DNA of 64,000 nucleotides from Limibacter armeniacum (GCF_036880985.1 NZ_JBAJNO010000008.1:2357500-2421499); one strand, 5' to 3'. Shown: positions 8,124 through 17,298, counted from the first letter of the stretch. Notes: generated by a model not told the origin, from the sequence alone. Numbers and translations are program-made.

Positions 8124-9347
8124 TCAGTTTCTGAAAAGGATGGAGGAATCTCCATAGCTCAGGAATCTGTAATCATTATCCAAAGCCTGATTGTAAATTT
8201 TGCGCCAGTCTTCACCAACGAATGCTGCGATAAGCAGTACAAGCGTTGTGGAAGGCAAATGGAAGTTGGTAATCAATGTATCCACTACCTTAAACTGATA
8301 TCCTGGCATAATGAAAATGGATGTTTCTCCATTCAGCTCATCAAGACCCTTTTCATTCATGATATTCAGAATTGTCGTAAAGCTTTCTTTACGAGTAGGC
8401 AACACACCTTCCTGCTGGTATGGTTCAAGTTTTTGGATATCAAACTTAGCGTCCTTGTCTTTCATCAGCCTAACTCCAAACCAGTAAAGGCTTTCCAATG
8501 TCCTCATTGAAGTTGTACCTACAGCGGCTACTTTTTCTGATTCAATCAGTGCTTCCAGGTTTTCTTTGGTCACAATTACCTGTTCGTTGTGCATGTCATG
8601 TTCGACCACATTGTCTACACTGATTGGCTTGAAAGTACCAGCACTTACATGAAGCGTCAGTTCATTGGTTTTTACACCTTTCTGCTTCAGTGTATCAATT
8701 ACCTCTTCAGTAAAATGAAGACCTGCTGTTGGAGCTGCCACAGCACCCTCTTTTTTGCTGTAAACCGTTTGGTATGTACTTCTGTCTTCTACCGTCGCTT
8801 CTCTTTTAAGATAAGGAGGAAGAGGTGTCTCACCTGCAGCACTTACGATGTCTACAAACTTGAACTGTGGCTTATTCCACTCAAATTTGACCAATTTCTT
8901 TTCCCTGTCTACCAAAGTAGCCGTAAAAATGGTTGGTATTCCATCCACATCCAGTTCTGTAACCAATGGTGTGTCTTTCCACCTTTTCAGGTTTCCGATG
9001 GTACATGACCAAACAGCGCCACTTTCAGCGACCATCGCACTGGTAATATCAGCCGAAGGTAATACTGGATTGAAAAGGAAGATTTCAATCAGTGCTCCTG
9101 TTTCTTTTTTAAAGAAGAGCCTTGCAGGCAATACCTTGGTATTGTTGAAAAATAACTGGTGGTCAGGTGTCAGAATATCGGTTACTTCCTTGAAAATGCG
9201 GTGCTCAATATTTCCATTCTGGTAGTAAAGCAGTTTGGATTCATCCCTTTTCTCTTTTGGAAACTTGGCAATTCGTTCAGTCGGAAGTTCAAAAAAATAG
9301 TCCTCCAGTCTGATCTCAGGAAGCTTATTTGTCATTTTGTTCATCAT
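8124..9347 (-). CDS. queA: S-adenosylmethionine:tRNA ribosyltransferase-isomerase
   Basis: 407 residues, longer than the ~350 of the E. coli enzyme but usual for this phylum. QueA transfers and isomerises the ribosyl moiety of SAM onto preQ1-modified tRNA to give epoxyqueuosine. Family marks are FFNNTKVLPARLFFKK near the N-terminus, the region ending LPPYLKR, YQTVYSKKEGAVAAPTAGLHFTEE, ELTLHVSAGTFKPI, and near the C-terminus LITNFHLPSTTLVLLIAAFVG. The start may be Met1 or the Met five residues later; nothing in the sequence decides. It is transcribed away from pyrD, and the two promoters seem to lie back to back. Confidence 0.97.
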   Translation of the reverse strand: MMNKMTNKLPEIRLEDYFFELPTERIAKFPKEKRDESKLLYYQNGNIEHRIFKEVTDILTPDHQLFFNNTKVLPARLFFKKETGALIEIFLFNPVLPSADITSAMVAESGAVWSCTIGNLKRWKDTPLVTELDVDGIPTIFTATLVDREKKLVKFEWNKPQFKFVDIVSAAGETPLPPYLKREATVEDRSTYQTVYSKKEGAVAAPTAGLHFTEEVIDTLKQKGVKTNELTLHVSAGTFKPISVDNVVEHDMHNEQVIVTKENLEALIESEKVAAVGTTSMRTLESLYWFGVRLMKDKDAKFDIQKLEPYQQEGVLPTRKESFTTILNIMNEKGLDELNGETSIFIMPGYQFKVVDTLITNFHLPSTTLVLLIAAFVGEDWRKIYNQALDNDYRFLSYGDSSILFRN

Positions 9348-9486
9348 TTATCATTACAAAAGCACCTCATTTTTTCACTTCAATTTGAAACGAAATAGCG
9401 TGCTTATGTTTTGTGTTTTAATTACTTAAACAGTTTATGCATTAACCTGCCGATATGATTTTTCGGTAATAATTCTTTCAACAGGC

Positions 9487-9517
9487 TTGAAGAAACACCT
9501 TGTTAATTGTATTTTTG
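9487..9517 (+). promoter_or_regulatory. Candidate pyrD promoter
   Basis: TTG at 9487-9489 is followed after 20 bp by TATTTTTG at 9510-9517. This fits the Bacteroidota housekeeping pattern TTG-N~20-TAnnTTTG. The pyrD start is about 95 bp downstream. Confidence 0.5.
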
Positions 9518-9519
9518 CG

Positions 9520-9527
9520 CAAATTTA
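9520..9527 (-). promoter_or_regulatory. Candidate queA -7 element
   Basis: On the minus strand this reads TAAATTTG, an exact match to the Bacteroidota -7 consensus TAnnTTTG, and it lies 2 bp from the divergent pyrD -7 box. No convincing -33 TTG was found. Confidence 0.35.
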
Positions 9528-9611
9528 CGCTTTCGTTCCCAAATCCCATAGTGAATTGGGTTAATAGGTGAAAAGCAAACAGACAAACGTAACAAAACCA
9601 TTCTGGAAAAG

Positions 9612-10661
9612 ATGTACAAATCCTTCATTCGTCCCGTTCTTTTTAATTTTGATCCTGAAAAAGTTCACCATTTCACCTTCAATACACTCAAATTTGCGAT
9701 GAATCTGCCAGGCGCAGGTGCCATTGCTCGAGGATTGTACAAAGTTTCAGACCCAGTGCTGGAAAGAGAAGAATTTGGTATCAAGTTTCCATCACCTGTA
9801 GGGCTTGCCGCTGGTTTCGATAAAGAAGCTAAGGTGGTTGATGAGTTCTCTAACTTTGGTTTTGGCTTTATTGAAATTGGTACACTTACACCAAAAGGAC
9901 AGCCAGGTAATCCCAAGCCAAGAATTTTCCGCTTAAAAGCAGATAATGGGCTGATTAACCGAATGGGTTTCAATAATGAAGGTGTAAAGGAAGCGGTTGA
10001 GCGACTGAAGAAAAGAAAGAGTAACGTCATCGTTGGAGGAAACATCGGTAAAAACAAGGTGACACCTAATGAGGATGCTGTTTCGGATTATGAGCAGTGC
10101 TTTGAAGCGTTGTTTGATCACGTTGACTACTTTACAGTAAACGTAAGTTCTCCAAATACTCCTAACCTGCGTGCGCTTCAGGATAAAGAACCATTGACAA
10201 AGCTGTTACTTGCGCTTCAGGCGTTGAATAATCAAAAAGCTACGCCAAAACCGATTCTACTGAAGATCGCTCCAGACCTGACAGACTCTCAACTGGATGA
10301 TATCATTGAGATTGCTGAGACGACTGGAATTGCTGGAGTAATTGCAACGAATACAACGATCTCTAGAGCTAACCTGAAATCTTCGGAGAACATGGTTGAG
10401 AATATTGGCGCTGGAGGTTTGAGTGGTAAGCCACTGACCAAAAGGTCAACTGAAGTGATTCGTTACTTGTATGAGAAATCAGGAAAGAAGCTGAAAATTA
10501 TTGGAGTAGGAGGGATACATTCTGCTGCTGATGCAATTGAAAAATTGGAAGCAGGGGCTTGCTTGGTTCAGGTTTACACTGGTTTTATTTATGAAGGACC
10601 AAATCTGGTAAAGGAAATCAACAAGGCGCTGATCAAGTATTATAAATCAAAAAAGAACTAA
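9612..10661 (+). CDS. pyrD: Dihydroorotate dehydrogenase (quinone), class 2
   Basis: 349 residues. It oxidises dihydroorotate to orotate in pyrimidine synthesis, using FMN and passing electrons to membrane quinone. The N-terminal helical extension ([23 protein letters not shown]) is the membrane-docking segment of class 2 enzymes. It is followed by [39 protein letters not shown], the active-site segment [12 protein letters not shown] (with the catalytic Ser of class 2), LLKIAPDL, and IIGVGGI near the C-terminus. It is a single-gene unit with its own promoter and terminator. The quinone would be menaquinone, consistent with menC and menD in the window. Confidence 0.97.
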   Translation: MYKSFIRPVLFNFDPEKVHHFTFNTLKFAMNLPGAGAIARGLYKVSDPVLEREEFGIKFPSPVGLAAGFDKEAKVVDEFSNFGFGFIEIGTLTPKGQPGNPKPRIFRLKADNGLINRMGFNNEGVKEAVERLKKRKSNVIVGGNIGKNKVTPNEDAVSDYEQCFEALFDHVDYFTVNVSSPNTPNLRALQDKEPLTKLLLALQALNNQKATPKPILLKIAPDLTDSQLDDIIEIAETTGIAGVIATNTTISRANLKSSENMVENIGAGGLSGKPLTKRSTEVIRYLYEKSGKKLKIIGVGGIHSAADAIEKLEAGACLVQVYTGFIYEGPNLVKEINKALIKYYKSKKN

Positions 10662-10665
10662 AAAT

Positions 10666-10710
10666 AAAAGTCTGTTCTTGCAACTGCTTTAGCAACAAGA
10701 ACAGACTTTT
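10666..10710. terminator. Bidirectional terminator carrying repeat core
   Basis: A 15-bp perfect stem (10666-10680 with 10696-10710), A-rich before and T-rich after, between convergent pyrD and the DUF4924 gene. The hairpin contains the third copy of the AGTCT...TTGCAACTGC element. Confidence 0.88.
10669..10691. repeat. Intergenic repeat AGTCT-n-TTGCAACTGC, copy 3
   Basis: AGTCTGTTCTTGCAACTGC matches copies 1 and 2 through the core. Here it is embedded in the left arm and loop of the pyrD terminator. Confidence 0.45.
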
Positions 10711-10725
10711 TTACTTCAAAGTATA

Positions 10726-11247
10726 TTAGCTGTAAATCTCTTTGTACCTGAATGAAAGGTAGGAGAGCACATCCCCAAATTTTTCGAGTTGTTGCTGCAT
10801 TTCCTCGTTAACTGTTTTTCCTCTCATTCTCAAAAGCAACAAGCCATAGATACCATTCAAGCAGATTTGAATTTCGTCTGTAATCAAGCCATTGGCAGCC
10901 TTAAGGTTTGTTTCAATAGCTGATTTTGCATCCTCATAGATCTTCTGATAATCCTCATCATCTGCAAGCAGTTGCGTGTGCAAGTCAGAGAGAGTCTGAA
11001 CTTCTTTTTGTACTGTAGAAGTGTGGCCTTGTTCCAATACACCATCTTTTTCCATCTGATCTTTCAGCTGTGCATACCAAGCTTTGATCTCAACTTTTTC
11101 TACATCATTAGCAGGTACATGCTTGATGACATACTCATCAACTTGTGTCATATCACAATCAAAAGCCCTAATCAGGTCTTCTGACTGGTACATGAAAACA
11201 ATGTATTCCGCTATATTCTTCTTTTTCTTCTCAGCTGCTATGTTCAT
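10726..11247 (-). CDS. DUF4924 family protein
   Basis: 173 residues, predicted all-helical and acidic, with no membrane segment. It matches my memory of the Bacteroidota-specific DUF4924 family: the N-terminal signature KKKKNIAEYIVFMYQSEDLIRAFDCD is characteristic, and the C-terminal GIYGLLLLRMRGKTVNEEM and FGDVLSYLSFRYKEIY segments fit. The molecular role of the family is not known to me. It is separated from the upstream XRE regulator by a terminator-like hairpin, so it is probably its own unit. Confidence 0.85.
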   Translation of the reverse strand: MNIAAEKKKKNIAEYIVFMYQSEDLIRAFDCDMTQVDEYVIKHVPANDVEKVEIKAWYAQLKDQMEKDGVLEQGHTSTVQKEVQTLSDLHTQLLADDEDYQKIYEDAKSAIETNLKAANGLITDEIQICLNGIYGLLLLRMRGKTVNEEMQQQLEKFGDVLSYLSFRYKEIYS

Positions 11248-11299
11248 CAGAGTCTTTCTGTTTGTGTTGATCTTTATATATGTGGTCGCAAAAATAAAA

Positions 11300-11331
11300 G
11301 ACCTGAAGCTATTTAAAAATAACTTCAGGTC
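11300..11331 (-). terminator. Terminator of the XRE/S24 regulator gene
   Basis: A 9-bp stem GACCTGAAG/CTTCAGGTC (11300-11308 with 11323-11331) with a 14-nt loop. On the minus strand a TTTTATTTTT tail follows. Confidence 0.7.
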
Positions 11332-11374
11332 AGTGTCTATATTTTTACTGCGTCTTCTTGTTAAGGTGGTTGCG

Positions 11375-12211
11375 TTAATCCAGCTCTTCGCCTTGTTTGC
11401 GTTTCAGCTCACGGATTTCATCTTGTAGTTTCCAGATGGCTTCCTTCATATCACCCATTGGGTTTAGTGAAGTGTCTTCAGGGAAACTTTTGCCAATATA
11501 TGCAGCGAATTTCCAAATTTCATAAACCTCTTCAGCCATCACTTCAAACGGAGCGTAGGCAAGGTTTGTAGATTTTAGCAGCAGGGTGTTAGACTCCTTG
11601 ATCTTGTTGTAGACCTTCTTGAAGACTACACCATCACGTTGGGTTGCAACGATACAAAGGTCACCGTCTCTAACACCGCTCCAATCAGTGAGGTATTCCC
11701 CAATGACGATTGAGCCACTAGTGATAGGCAACATTGAATCACCTGAGATTTCGAATGCACGGTAAGTCTTGTTCTTAGGCAAGAAAGGCAGGTTATATTT
11801 AGGAAGGTCCTTAATATACTCTGTGTCTTTATAGCCTAATGTGTAACCGGCTGCTGCTTTCTGAGGAACAAGTGCAATAGACTCATTTTCGTCAGCGTCT
11901 GTAGTGATTGCAAGTACCCGCAGGTTACTGCCACTAATATAATTTTCCGTATTTTCCTTCTCCAGTAAAAGTTTGTCTGCCATCTTCTCAAAATCAATTT
12001 TGAGGAGGTCATCAACGTTTACTTTGAAGAGTTTTGCCATTTCTATGAGTAATTCTAGCTTAGGTTCGGCACGCCCGTCTTCATAAGAACTGATGGCACT
12101 GCGGGTAGCATCCAGCATGTTGCCAAGAGCTTCCTGACTGCATTTTGGTTCTAATTGCTGACGCAGGTATCTGATGTTCTTTGCTAGTAGAATTGATTGA
12201 TTTTTTGCCAT
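11375..12211 (-). CDS. XRE-family regulator with S24 (LexA/CI-like) domain
   Basis: 278 residues. Residues ~8-70 form an HTH of the XRE type (SQEALGNMLDATRSAISSYEDGRAEPKLELLIEMAKLF). Residues ~130-235 form an S24 peptidase-like domain with the Ser motif EISGDSMLP and the later GVVFKKVYN segment carrying the candidate catalytic Lys. The C-terminus (WKLQDEIRELKRKQGEE) is a short coiled coil. In LexA and CI this domain dimerises and cuts itself after DNA damage, but many Bacteroidota homologues are chromosomal regulators without known SOS function. I see no obvious Ala-Gly cleavage site apart from AAAGY near residue 118, which is a plausible candidate. There are no phage genes nearby. Confidence 0.9.
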   Translation of the reverse strand: MAKNQSILLAKNIRYLRQQLEPKCSQEALGNMLDATRSAISSYEDGRAEPKLELLIEMAKLFKVNVDDLLKIDFEKMADKLLLEKENTENYISGSNLRVLAITTDADENESIALVPQKAAAGYTLGYKDTEYIKDLPKYNLPFLPKNKTYRAFEISGDSMLPITSGSIVIGEYLTDWSGVRDGDLCIVATQRDGVVFKKVYNKIKESNTLLLKSTNLAYAPFEVMAEEVYEIWKFAAYIGKSFPEDTSLNPMGDMKEAIWKLQDEIRELKRKQGEELD

Positions 12212-12241
12212 AATCTACCAAATTTGACTTTTTGTTGTTTC

Positions 12242-12272
12242 CAAAATTAACAAATGCTTTTATGTTAAGCAA
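12242..12272 (-). promoter_or_regulatory. Candidate promoter of the XRE/S24 gene
   Basis: Read on the minus strand, TTG (12270-12272) is followed after 20 bp by TAATTTTG (12242-12249), an exact TAnnTTTG match. The gene starts about 30 bp downstream. Confidence 0.5.
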
Positions 12273-12611
12273 GAAATCTAGATGTAATCTTTTTGAATAT
12301 TCAAATCTTTTTTATAGGAAATAGCATCTTTTATGAAACGTGAAAATGAATTTCAAGGAAAAAACAATGTCATTAATTCCCCTAAAATGAATGCATTGTG
12401 TTATTAATAATAACAATTGGATGTGTAAAATATAGGCATTGAAATTGGAGCTTAAAAAATGGTTTTTTTGTATTTTTCAAATCTAATTGTTCAAGAGTGT
12501 TATATTGTATTTCAGAATGAGGCATGGCAAATTGGATTTTAAACCAAAAGCTTCAATTGATATTAGCTATGCTACTTTTTTATGATGTTTCATTTTAATT
12601 GATATGTGAAT
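12273..12611. other. Intergenic region upstream of sppA
   Basis: An AT-rich stretch between the divergent XRE regulator and sppA. No ORF, hairpin terminator or exact TAnnTTTG element was seen on the plus strand. The nearest is TATTTTTC near 12470, one mismatch. The sppA promoter is therefore not located. Confidence 0.4.
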
Positions 12612-14387
12612 ATGGGGTCTTTTCTTAAGACGATTTTTGCAACAATTGTAGGGGTATTTGTAGCCTTTGCCCTAATCGTGGTTGTTGCAATAGGAATGTT
12701 GGTTACAACTGCTTCCAAGATTGGATCTGCTGAGGAGCAGGTTCAGCTAAAAGACAATACGGTTTTGGTACTCAAGTTTGATAAGCCTGTTTCTGAAGTG
12801 GCCAATGACCTTCCGTGGGATGATTTTCCATTGCCGTTTACTACTAGCAATGGTACACTTGGACTTCACAAGTTGAGAAATGCTATCAGTCAAGCCAAAA
12901 CAGATGATAAGGTTGCTGGTATTCTTCTGGAAGGTGGACAGTTCCAAGGCGGTTTTGGTATTGAAACAGAGGTGAGGGAAGCTTTAGAGGATTTCAAGAA
13001 GTCCGGAAAGTTTATCTATAGCTATGCCAATAATATGTCAGAAGGCGGCTATTACCTAAACTCAATTGCAGATGAAATATATTTGAACCCTGCTGGAAAT
13101 ATAGAGCTGAATGGTCTTTCTGTTGAACTTCAGTATTTCAAGGATTTCTTTGCCAAGATTGGTGTAGAACCTGAAGTTTTCAGAGTTGGTAAATACAAAA
13201 GTGCTGTAGAGCCTTTTATAACTGACAAGATGAGTGATGCCAACCGCGAGCAAATCAGTGCTTACCTGAACTCGATGTATGATTATTATTTGGATGTGGT
13301 TGCTGCATCCAGAAATATAGATAGGGCTGAACTGAAAAGGGTTTCTGATGAAATGCTGGTAAGAAACCCAGATGATGCACTTAAGAGCAAGCTGGTTACA
13401 CAAGTGGCTTACCGCAACAAGATGATGGAAGACTTAAAAGTCAAACTGGGTCAAGATGCAGAAAGTAAATTGAACTTGTTGACGGTAGAGAAATTCATGA
13501 AATCACTGAAGGCTGATAAGTCACACTCTTCAAACAAGATCGCCGTTTTGGTTTGTGAAGGTGACATTGTCGACGGTAAAGGTCAAATTGGTCAGATTGG
13601 TGGTGATGACATTGCTGATAGGCTAAGAAAGCTTCGTGAAGATGACGATGTAAAAGCGGTGGTATTGAGAGTGAATTCTCCAGGCGGAAGCGCTCTAGCT
13701 TCAGACATCATGTGGCATGAAGTACAATTGATGAAGGAGAAGAAACCTATTATAGCGTCAATGTCTTCATATGCAGCTTCAGGAGGATATTACATGTCAA
13801 TGGGATGCGACAAGATTGTAGCCCTGCCAAATACCATTACAGGCTCAATTGGCATCTTTGGATTGGCGCTTAACCCTTCCAACCTGTTTGAGGATAAGAT
13901 GGGCATTAACACTTATGCTGTTTCTACTGGTAAATACTCAAACTTTATGAGTTTGTTGGATGACTTCACTGAAGAGGAGAAAAGCATTATTCAGCAGAAT
14001 GTCAATGAAGGCTACGAGCGTTTTACTTCCAAAGCAGCCGCAGGCAGAAATATGTCAAAAGATGCGCTGCTTGAAATTGCTCAGGGAAGAGTATGGACAG
14101 GAGCAGATGCCATACGTATCGGTTTGGTTGATAAACTGGGCGGCATTGAACAAGCAATTGTTTTGGCAGCTGAGCAAGCAGAAGTAGGAGAGGATTATGA
14201 AGTAGAGTACATCCCGAAAGAGAAAAACCTGCTTGAATCACTTTTTGAGGATTTAGCAGATGACTATACCGAATATAGTCTCAAAAATAAGTTGGGACCG
14301 ATGTATGAGGTGTATAAACAAATGGAGTTGGCTTTTGGTCTTCAAGGTGTCAATGCAAGATTACCGTATACACTTGATATTAAATAA
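12612..14387 (+). CDS. sppA: Signal peptide peptidase SppA, 67-kDa (protease IV) type
   Basis: 591 residues from the ATG at 12612; an in-frame GTG at 12606 would add two residues. The N-terminal membrane anchor (~residues 5-32) is followed by two tandem ClpP-like halves, as in E. coli protease IV. The catalytic Lys lies in VGKYKSAVEPF of the first half and the nucleophilic Ser in MSSYAASGGYYMS of the second. The enzyme degrades cleaved signal peptides at the periplasmic face of the inner membrane. It is a single-gene unit ended by a strong terminator. Both catalytic residues are present, so it should be active. Confidence 0.96.
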   Translation: MGSFLKTIFATIVGVFVAFALIVVVAIGMLVTTASKIGSAEEQVQLKDNTVLVLKFDKPVSEVANDLPWDDFPLPFTTSNGTLGLHKLRNAISQAKTDDKVAGILLEGGQFQGGFGIETEVREALEDFKKSGKFIYSYANNMSEGGYYLNSIADEIYLNPAGNIELNGLSVELQYFKDFFAKIGVEPEVFRVGKYKSAVEPFITDKMSDANREQISAYLNSMYDYYLDVVAASRNIDRAELKRVSDEMLVRNPDDALKSKLVTQVAYRNKMMEDLKVKLGQDAESKLNLLTVEKFMKSLKADKSHSSNKIAVLVCEGDIVDGKGQIGQIGGDDIADRLRKLREDDDVKAVVLRVNSPGGSALASDIMWHEVQLMKEKKPIIASMSSYAASGGYYMSMGCDKIVALPNTITGSIGIFGLALNPSNLFEDKMGINTYAVSTGKYSNFMSLLDDFTEEEKSIIQQNVNEGYERFTSKAAAGRNMSKDALLEIAQGRVWTGADAIRIGLVDKLGGIEQAIVLAAEQAEVGEDYEVEYIPKEKNLLESLFEDLADDYTEYSLKNKLGPMYEVYKQMELAFGLQGVNARLPYTLDIK

Positions 14388-14410
14388 AAGCTTAATGCTC
14401 ATAATATTGA

Positions 14411-14437
14411 GTCCATGTAACGGCAGGTTACATGGAC
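14411..14437 (+). terminator. sppA terminator
   Basis: An 11-bp perfect stem (14411-14421 with 14427-14437), 5-nt loop and a run of T directly after. Confidence 0.9.
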
Positions 14438-14599
14438 TTTTTTTATATCCAAATAGATTGAATATAAGTCGCAACTTGCAACTAAATATTACTTGATATC
14501 CTCTAAATATTCTAACTCGTAATCCGTATCTTTTAAAACAATTTAGGAAAGGCCTTGTCTTATAGCTGATATCATTTCTATTGTAAACGATCACTTCAT

Positions 14600-15814
14600 A
14601 TGAACACCAAAAGCATATCATTCCCAAACTTTGAAGGTCAGCAACTTTCAGCCAAACTGGATCTTCCAGTAGATCAACACCCAAAAACATTTGCCATCTT
14701 TTCTCATTGCTTTACCTGTAACAAGAACCTCTCTGCAGTAAGGAATATTAGTCAGTCGTTGACGCAAAATGGGATTGGGGTTCTTCGGTTTGATTTCACA
14801 GGGTTAGGAGACAGTGAAGGCGATTTTTCGGATACCAACTTTTCAACTAGTGTCGACGATCTAATTGCTGCCGCCAAATTTCTTGAAAACAATTATGTAG
14901 CGCCATCCCTGATGGTAGGACATTCATTAGGGGGAGCAGCTGTAATCTTTGCAGGTAGCAGGTTGGACTCCATTAAGGCAATTGCGACAATAGGTGCACC
15001 CTCAGATCCTGAACATGTTCAGCACCTGCTAAAAGAAGGGATGGAAGAGATTCAGCAATTAGGAGAAGCGACTGTCAGGATAGGAGGTAGGCCTTTCAAG
15101 GTTAAGAAGCAGTTGATAGATGATTTGAACCAGCAGGCCATGTATCCATTACTAAAGCATTTGCGAAAAGGACTACTGGTGATGCATTCCCCTCAAGATA
15201 AAATCGTTGATATCTCCAATGCAGCAAGAATCTATGAGACAGCATATCATCCGAAGAGCTTTGTCTCTCTGGATGGCGCAGATCACTTGATGAGTAATCC
15301 AGAAGACTCACGGTATGCAGGAACTGTAATTGCTGCTTGGGCTAAAAAGTATATCAAGGAAGAAAGTAAAGCTCCAGACCTGAAAACAGACAAGGATGTA
15401 GTCGTCAGTATTGGGGATAAAGGATATACTACAGAAATGTTGGTGGGAAAACATTATATGGTAGCCGATGAGCCCGAAGATGTAGGTGGCTTTGATTTTG
15501 GACCGAGCCCCTATGGTTATCTTACAGCAGCACTGGGAGCATGTACTGCTATGACCCTACGGCTTTATGCAGACCACAAGCAATTGGAAGTTGAAGAAAT
15601 TAATATCCATTTGAGTCATTCAAAAAGCCATATGGAAGACTGCGAAAATTGTGAAGCTGATAACCAAAGTAAGATTGATCACTTTGATCGGGAAATTGAA
15701 ATAAAGGGAAACCTTACTGAAGCCCAACGGAACCGAATGCTTGAGATCGCTGATAAGTGTCCTGTCCACCGGACATTACATGAAGAAGTCAAGGTTTCTA
15801 CCAAGCTGAAATAG
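14600..15814 (+). CDS. Bifunctional alpha/beta-hydrolase - OsmC fusion
   Basis: 404 residues. Residues ~10-255 are an alpha/beta-hydrolase with the nucleophile elbow VGHSLGG, the oxyanion region SHCFTCNKN, the acid in HSPQDKIV and the His in DGADHLMS. Residues ~270-404 are an OsmC/Ohr-like domain with the peroxidatic Cys in LGACTAMTLRLYA and the second Cys in DKCPVHRTL. OsmC proteins reduce organic hydroperoxides through these two cysteines. The fusion itself is a known architecture; the hydrolase may release the (per)oxidised acyl substrate. The linker region also holds a Cys cluster (MEDCENCEADN). It is a single-gene unit. Confidence 0.94.
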   Translation: MNTKSISFPNFEGQQLSAKLDLPVDQHPKTFAIFSHCFTCNKNLSAVRNISQSLTQNGIGVLRFDFTGLGDSEGDFSDTNFSTSVDDLIAAAKFLENNYVAPSLMVGHSLGGAAVIFAGSRLDSIKAIATIGAPSDPEHVQHLLKEGMEEIQQLGEATVRIGGRPFKVKKQLIDDLNQQAMYPLLKHLRKGLLVMHSPQDKIVDISNAARIYETAYHPKSFVSLDGADHLMSNPEDSRYAGTVIAAWAKKYIKEESKAPDLKTDKDVVVSIGDKGYTTEMLVGKHYMVADEPEDVGGFDFGPSPYGYLTAALGACTAMTLRLYADHKQLEVEEINIHLSHSKSHMEDCENCEADNQSKIDHFDREIEIKGNLTEAQRNRMLEIADKCPVHRTLHEEVKVSTKLK

Positions 15815-15835
15815 AAATGGCATGCATAAAATAAT

Positions 15836-15870
15836 AAAAGCTCTTTGGGATAGACCCTCAAAGAGCTTTT
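15836..15870. terminator. Bidirectional terminator
   Basis: A 12-bp stem (15836-15847 with 15859-15870) with A-rich and T-rich flanks, between the convergent hydrolase-OsmC gene and the 85-residue minus-strand gene. Confidence 0.83.
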
Positions 15871-15891
15871 ATCATTTATAACGATTGAAGC

Positions 15892-16149
15892 TTAGTGCCA
15901 GGCGATATCAAGGCAGATGTCGTCGTACTGATGCTCGCCAGTGCCAAATTCCAATTCAAGTTCAGGAAAACGGTTAGTGACAATATTCAGCAATTGTCCG
16001 ATCCCCGCAAAGTCAACAATTGTATTGGCAGCTGTCAGCAGCGTGATTTCTGCGCTTTTGGGCGTATTCTTCACATTGTCAAGTTCTTTGGTTAGCATAG
16101 TTGCCAATTCATCTAGGTTATTGCCTGTTACAGTCAGATTCCTTCTCAT
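15892..16149 (-). CDS. Small hypothetical protein
   Basis: 85 residues, not recognised. It has no signal peptide, no membrane segment and no cysteine. The sequence suggests an alpha/beta fold: an N-terminal helix (DELATMLTKELDNV), strands (AEITLLTAANTIVDFA, ELELEFG) and an acidic end (HQYDDICLDIAWH). The shared terminator directly downstream and its convergent placement support a real gene. Overlapping plus-strand frames look like shadows. Confidence 0.6.
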   Translation of the reverse strand: MRRNLTVTGNNLDELATMLTKELDNVKNTPKSAEITLLTAANTIVDFAGIGQLLNIVTNRFPELELEFGTGEHQYDDICLDIAWH

Positions 16150-16454
16150 GGTAATTATTTTGGTTGTATATCATTGTGATGCCGAAAGCGATTGTCAAAT
16201 ACAGCTTCAGCTAAATAGCTTTTGGTCAAATTAAAGCAAATTCAAGGTTGGTTTGAAAAAGGTAGCGGAATATTTATACATATAATACTGAATATTAAGT
16301 CAATAAATTTGAATTGTTAACGGATATAAATAAATTATAATTAAATAATGATCCAATTCAATTTTTCAACAACAAAAACCTATAGCTCCAAGCAGCTATG
16401 CTTATATAGAAATTCCCCTCATTTCTATTATTTACTTTCAAACATTAAACATAC
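16150..16454. other. Intergenic region upstream of the HEIGH peptidase gene
   Basis: AT-rich. An exact -7-type TAAATTTG lies at 16304-16311 on the plus strand, but no TTG was seen 17-23 bp upstream. An 8-bp hairpin ATAGAAAT/ATTTCTAT (16406-16413 with 16421-16428) lies about 27 bp before the start codon and would be in the leader. No ORF was seen. Confidence 0.4.
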
Positions 16455-17264
16455 ATGAAAAAGGTAATAACCCTTTTAACTATCCTATCCTTATCATTCC
16501 TTTTTTCTTGTGAAAAGGAAGAATCAAATGTAAATCCTATAAATGAAGCTACTCCTGAATTAATTGCCAAGCTTAACAATCTTGGTTTTAATACGCATGA
16601 TTTTCAAGTGGTCGTTTATGAGGGCAATATCATCGTTGAAAATGATATCGTTCTGACAATGGATCAGCTTGATAAAATGTCTGCCGTAAAGGCAATGCCA
16701 GATCAGGAGCATTATGCTACAGATTATTTAGTAGCAAGTTTGCCACGTACAATCAATGTGTATGTGAGCACCAGTTTTTCGCAAAACTATTTTGATGCTA
16801 CCGACGCTGCCATTTCACGCTACAATGCGGAAAGTCTGACACTGACATTCCAGCGTGTTACCAGTTCAAGTAGTGCTGATATTTCCATTGTACCTTCACC
16901 TTGGTACTATGGCTTTTTCGGTATTTTGGGTTCTGCTGGTTTCCCTACAGCTGCTGGAGACCCACACAATGAAATTATGCTTACAAGATCTTACTATGAC
17001 GGTGTAACAGATCTAGGAGCATTGACAACTACTATTGCGCATGAAATGGGGCACTGCATCGGGTTCAGACACACAGACTATATGGACAGAAGTTTTAGCT
17101 GTGGTGGCTCTACTGATGATGAAGGTGCCTCAGATGTAGGTGCCAACCATATTGCAGGAACACCTACAACTCCTGAAACTGGCTCTTGGATGCTTGCTTG
17201 TTCTGACGGTTCTGACCGTCCTTTCACTGCAAGTGATAAAACGGCTTTGGACGTACTTTATTAA
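16455..17264 (+). CDS. Lipoprotein metallopeptidase, HEIGH/M57-like
   Basis: 269 residues. A lipoprotein signal peptide ends at the lipobox FLFSC (Cys near residue 19), so the protein is envelope-anchored. An N-terminal region of ~80 residues may be a propeptide (it contains DQLDKMSAVKA). The catalytic domain carries HEMGHCIGFRHTDYMDR, the extended HExxHxxGxRHTD zinc motif of the dual-action HEIGH (M57) metallopeptidases, with a downstream aromatic-rich SWMLACSDG and a Cys-containing loop (FSCGGST). The zinc ligands and catalytic Glu are intact. The substrate is unknown. It is a single-gene unit with its own terminator. Confidence 0.9.
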   Translation: MKKVITLLTILSLSFLFSCEKEESNVNPINEATPELIAKLNNLGFNTHDFQVVVYEGNIIVENDIVLTMDQLDKMSAVKAMPDQEHYATDYLVASLPRTINVYVSTSFSQNYFDATDAAISRYNAESLTLTFQRVTSSSSADISIVPSPWYYGFFGILGSAGFPTAAGDPHNEIMLTRSYYDGVTDLGALTTTIAHEMGHCIGFRHTDYMDRSFSCGGSTDDEGASDVGANHIAGTPTTPETGSWMLACSDGSDRPFTASDKTALDVLY

Positions 17265-17298
17265 TTGCCAATTCAATAAAACTTAGAAATGAGGGAAG

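Noticed and set aside
11084-11428. Plus-strand frame of 114 codons, rich in Phe and hydrophobic residues
   Set aside because: It is antisense to the DUF4924 gene and the end of the XRE gene, runs through the XRE terminator and has biased composition typical of a shadow frame.
11375-12211. XRE/S24 regulator as a sign of a prophage
   Set aside because: No integrase, structural or other phage gene lies nearby; neighbours are housekeeping genes.
15895-16234. Two plus-strand frames opposite the 85-residue gene
   Set aside because: They are in conflict with the minus-strand gene that faces the shared terminator; composition looks like shadow.
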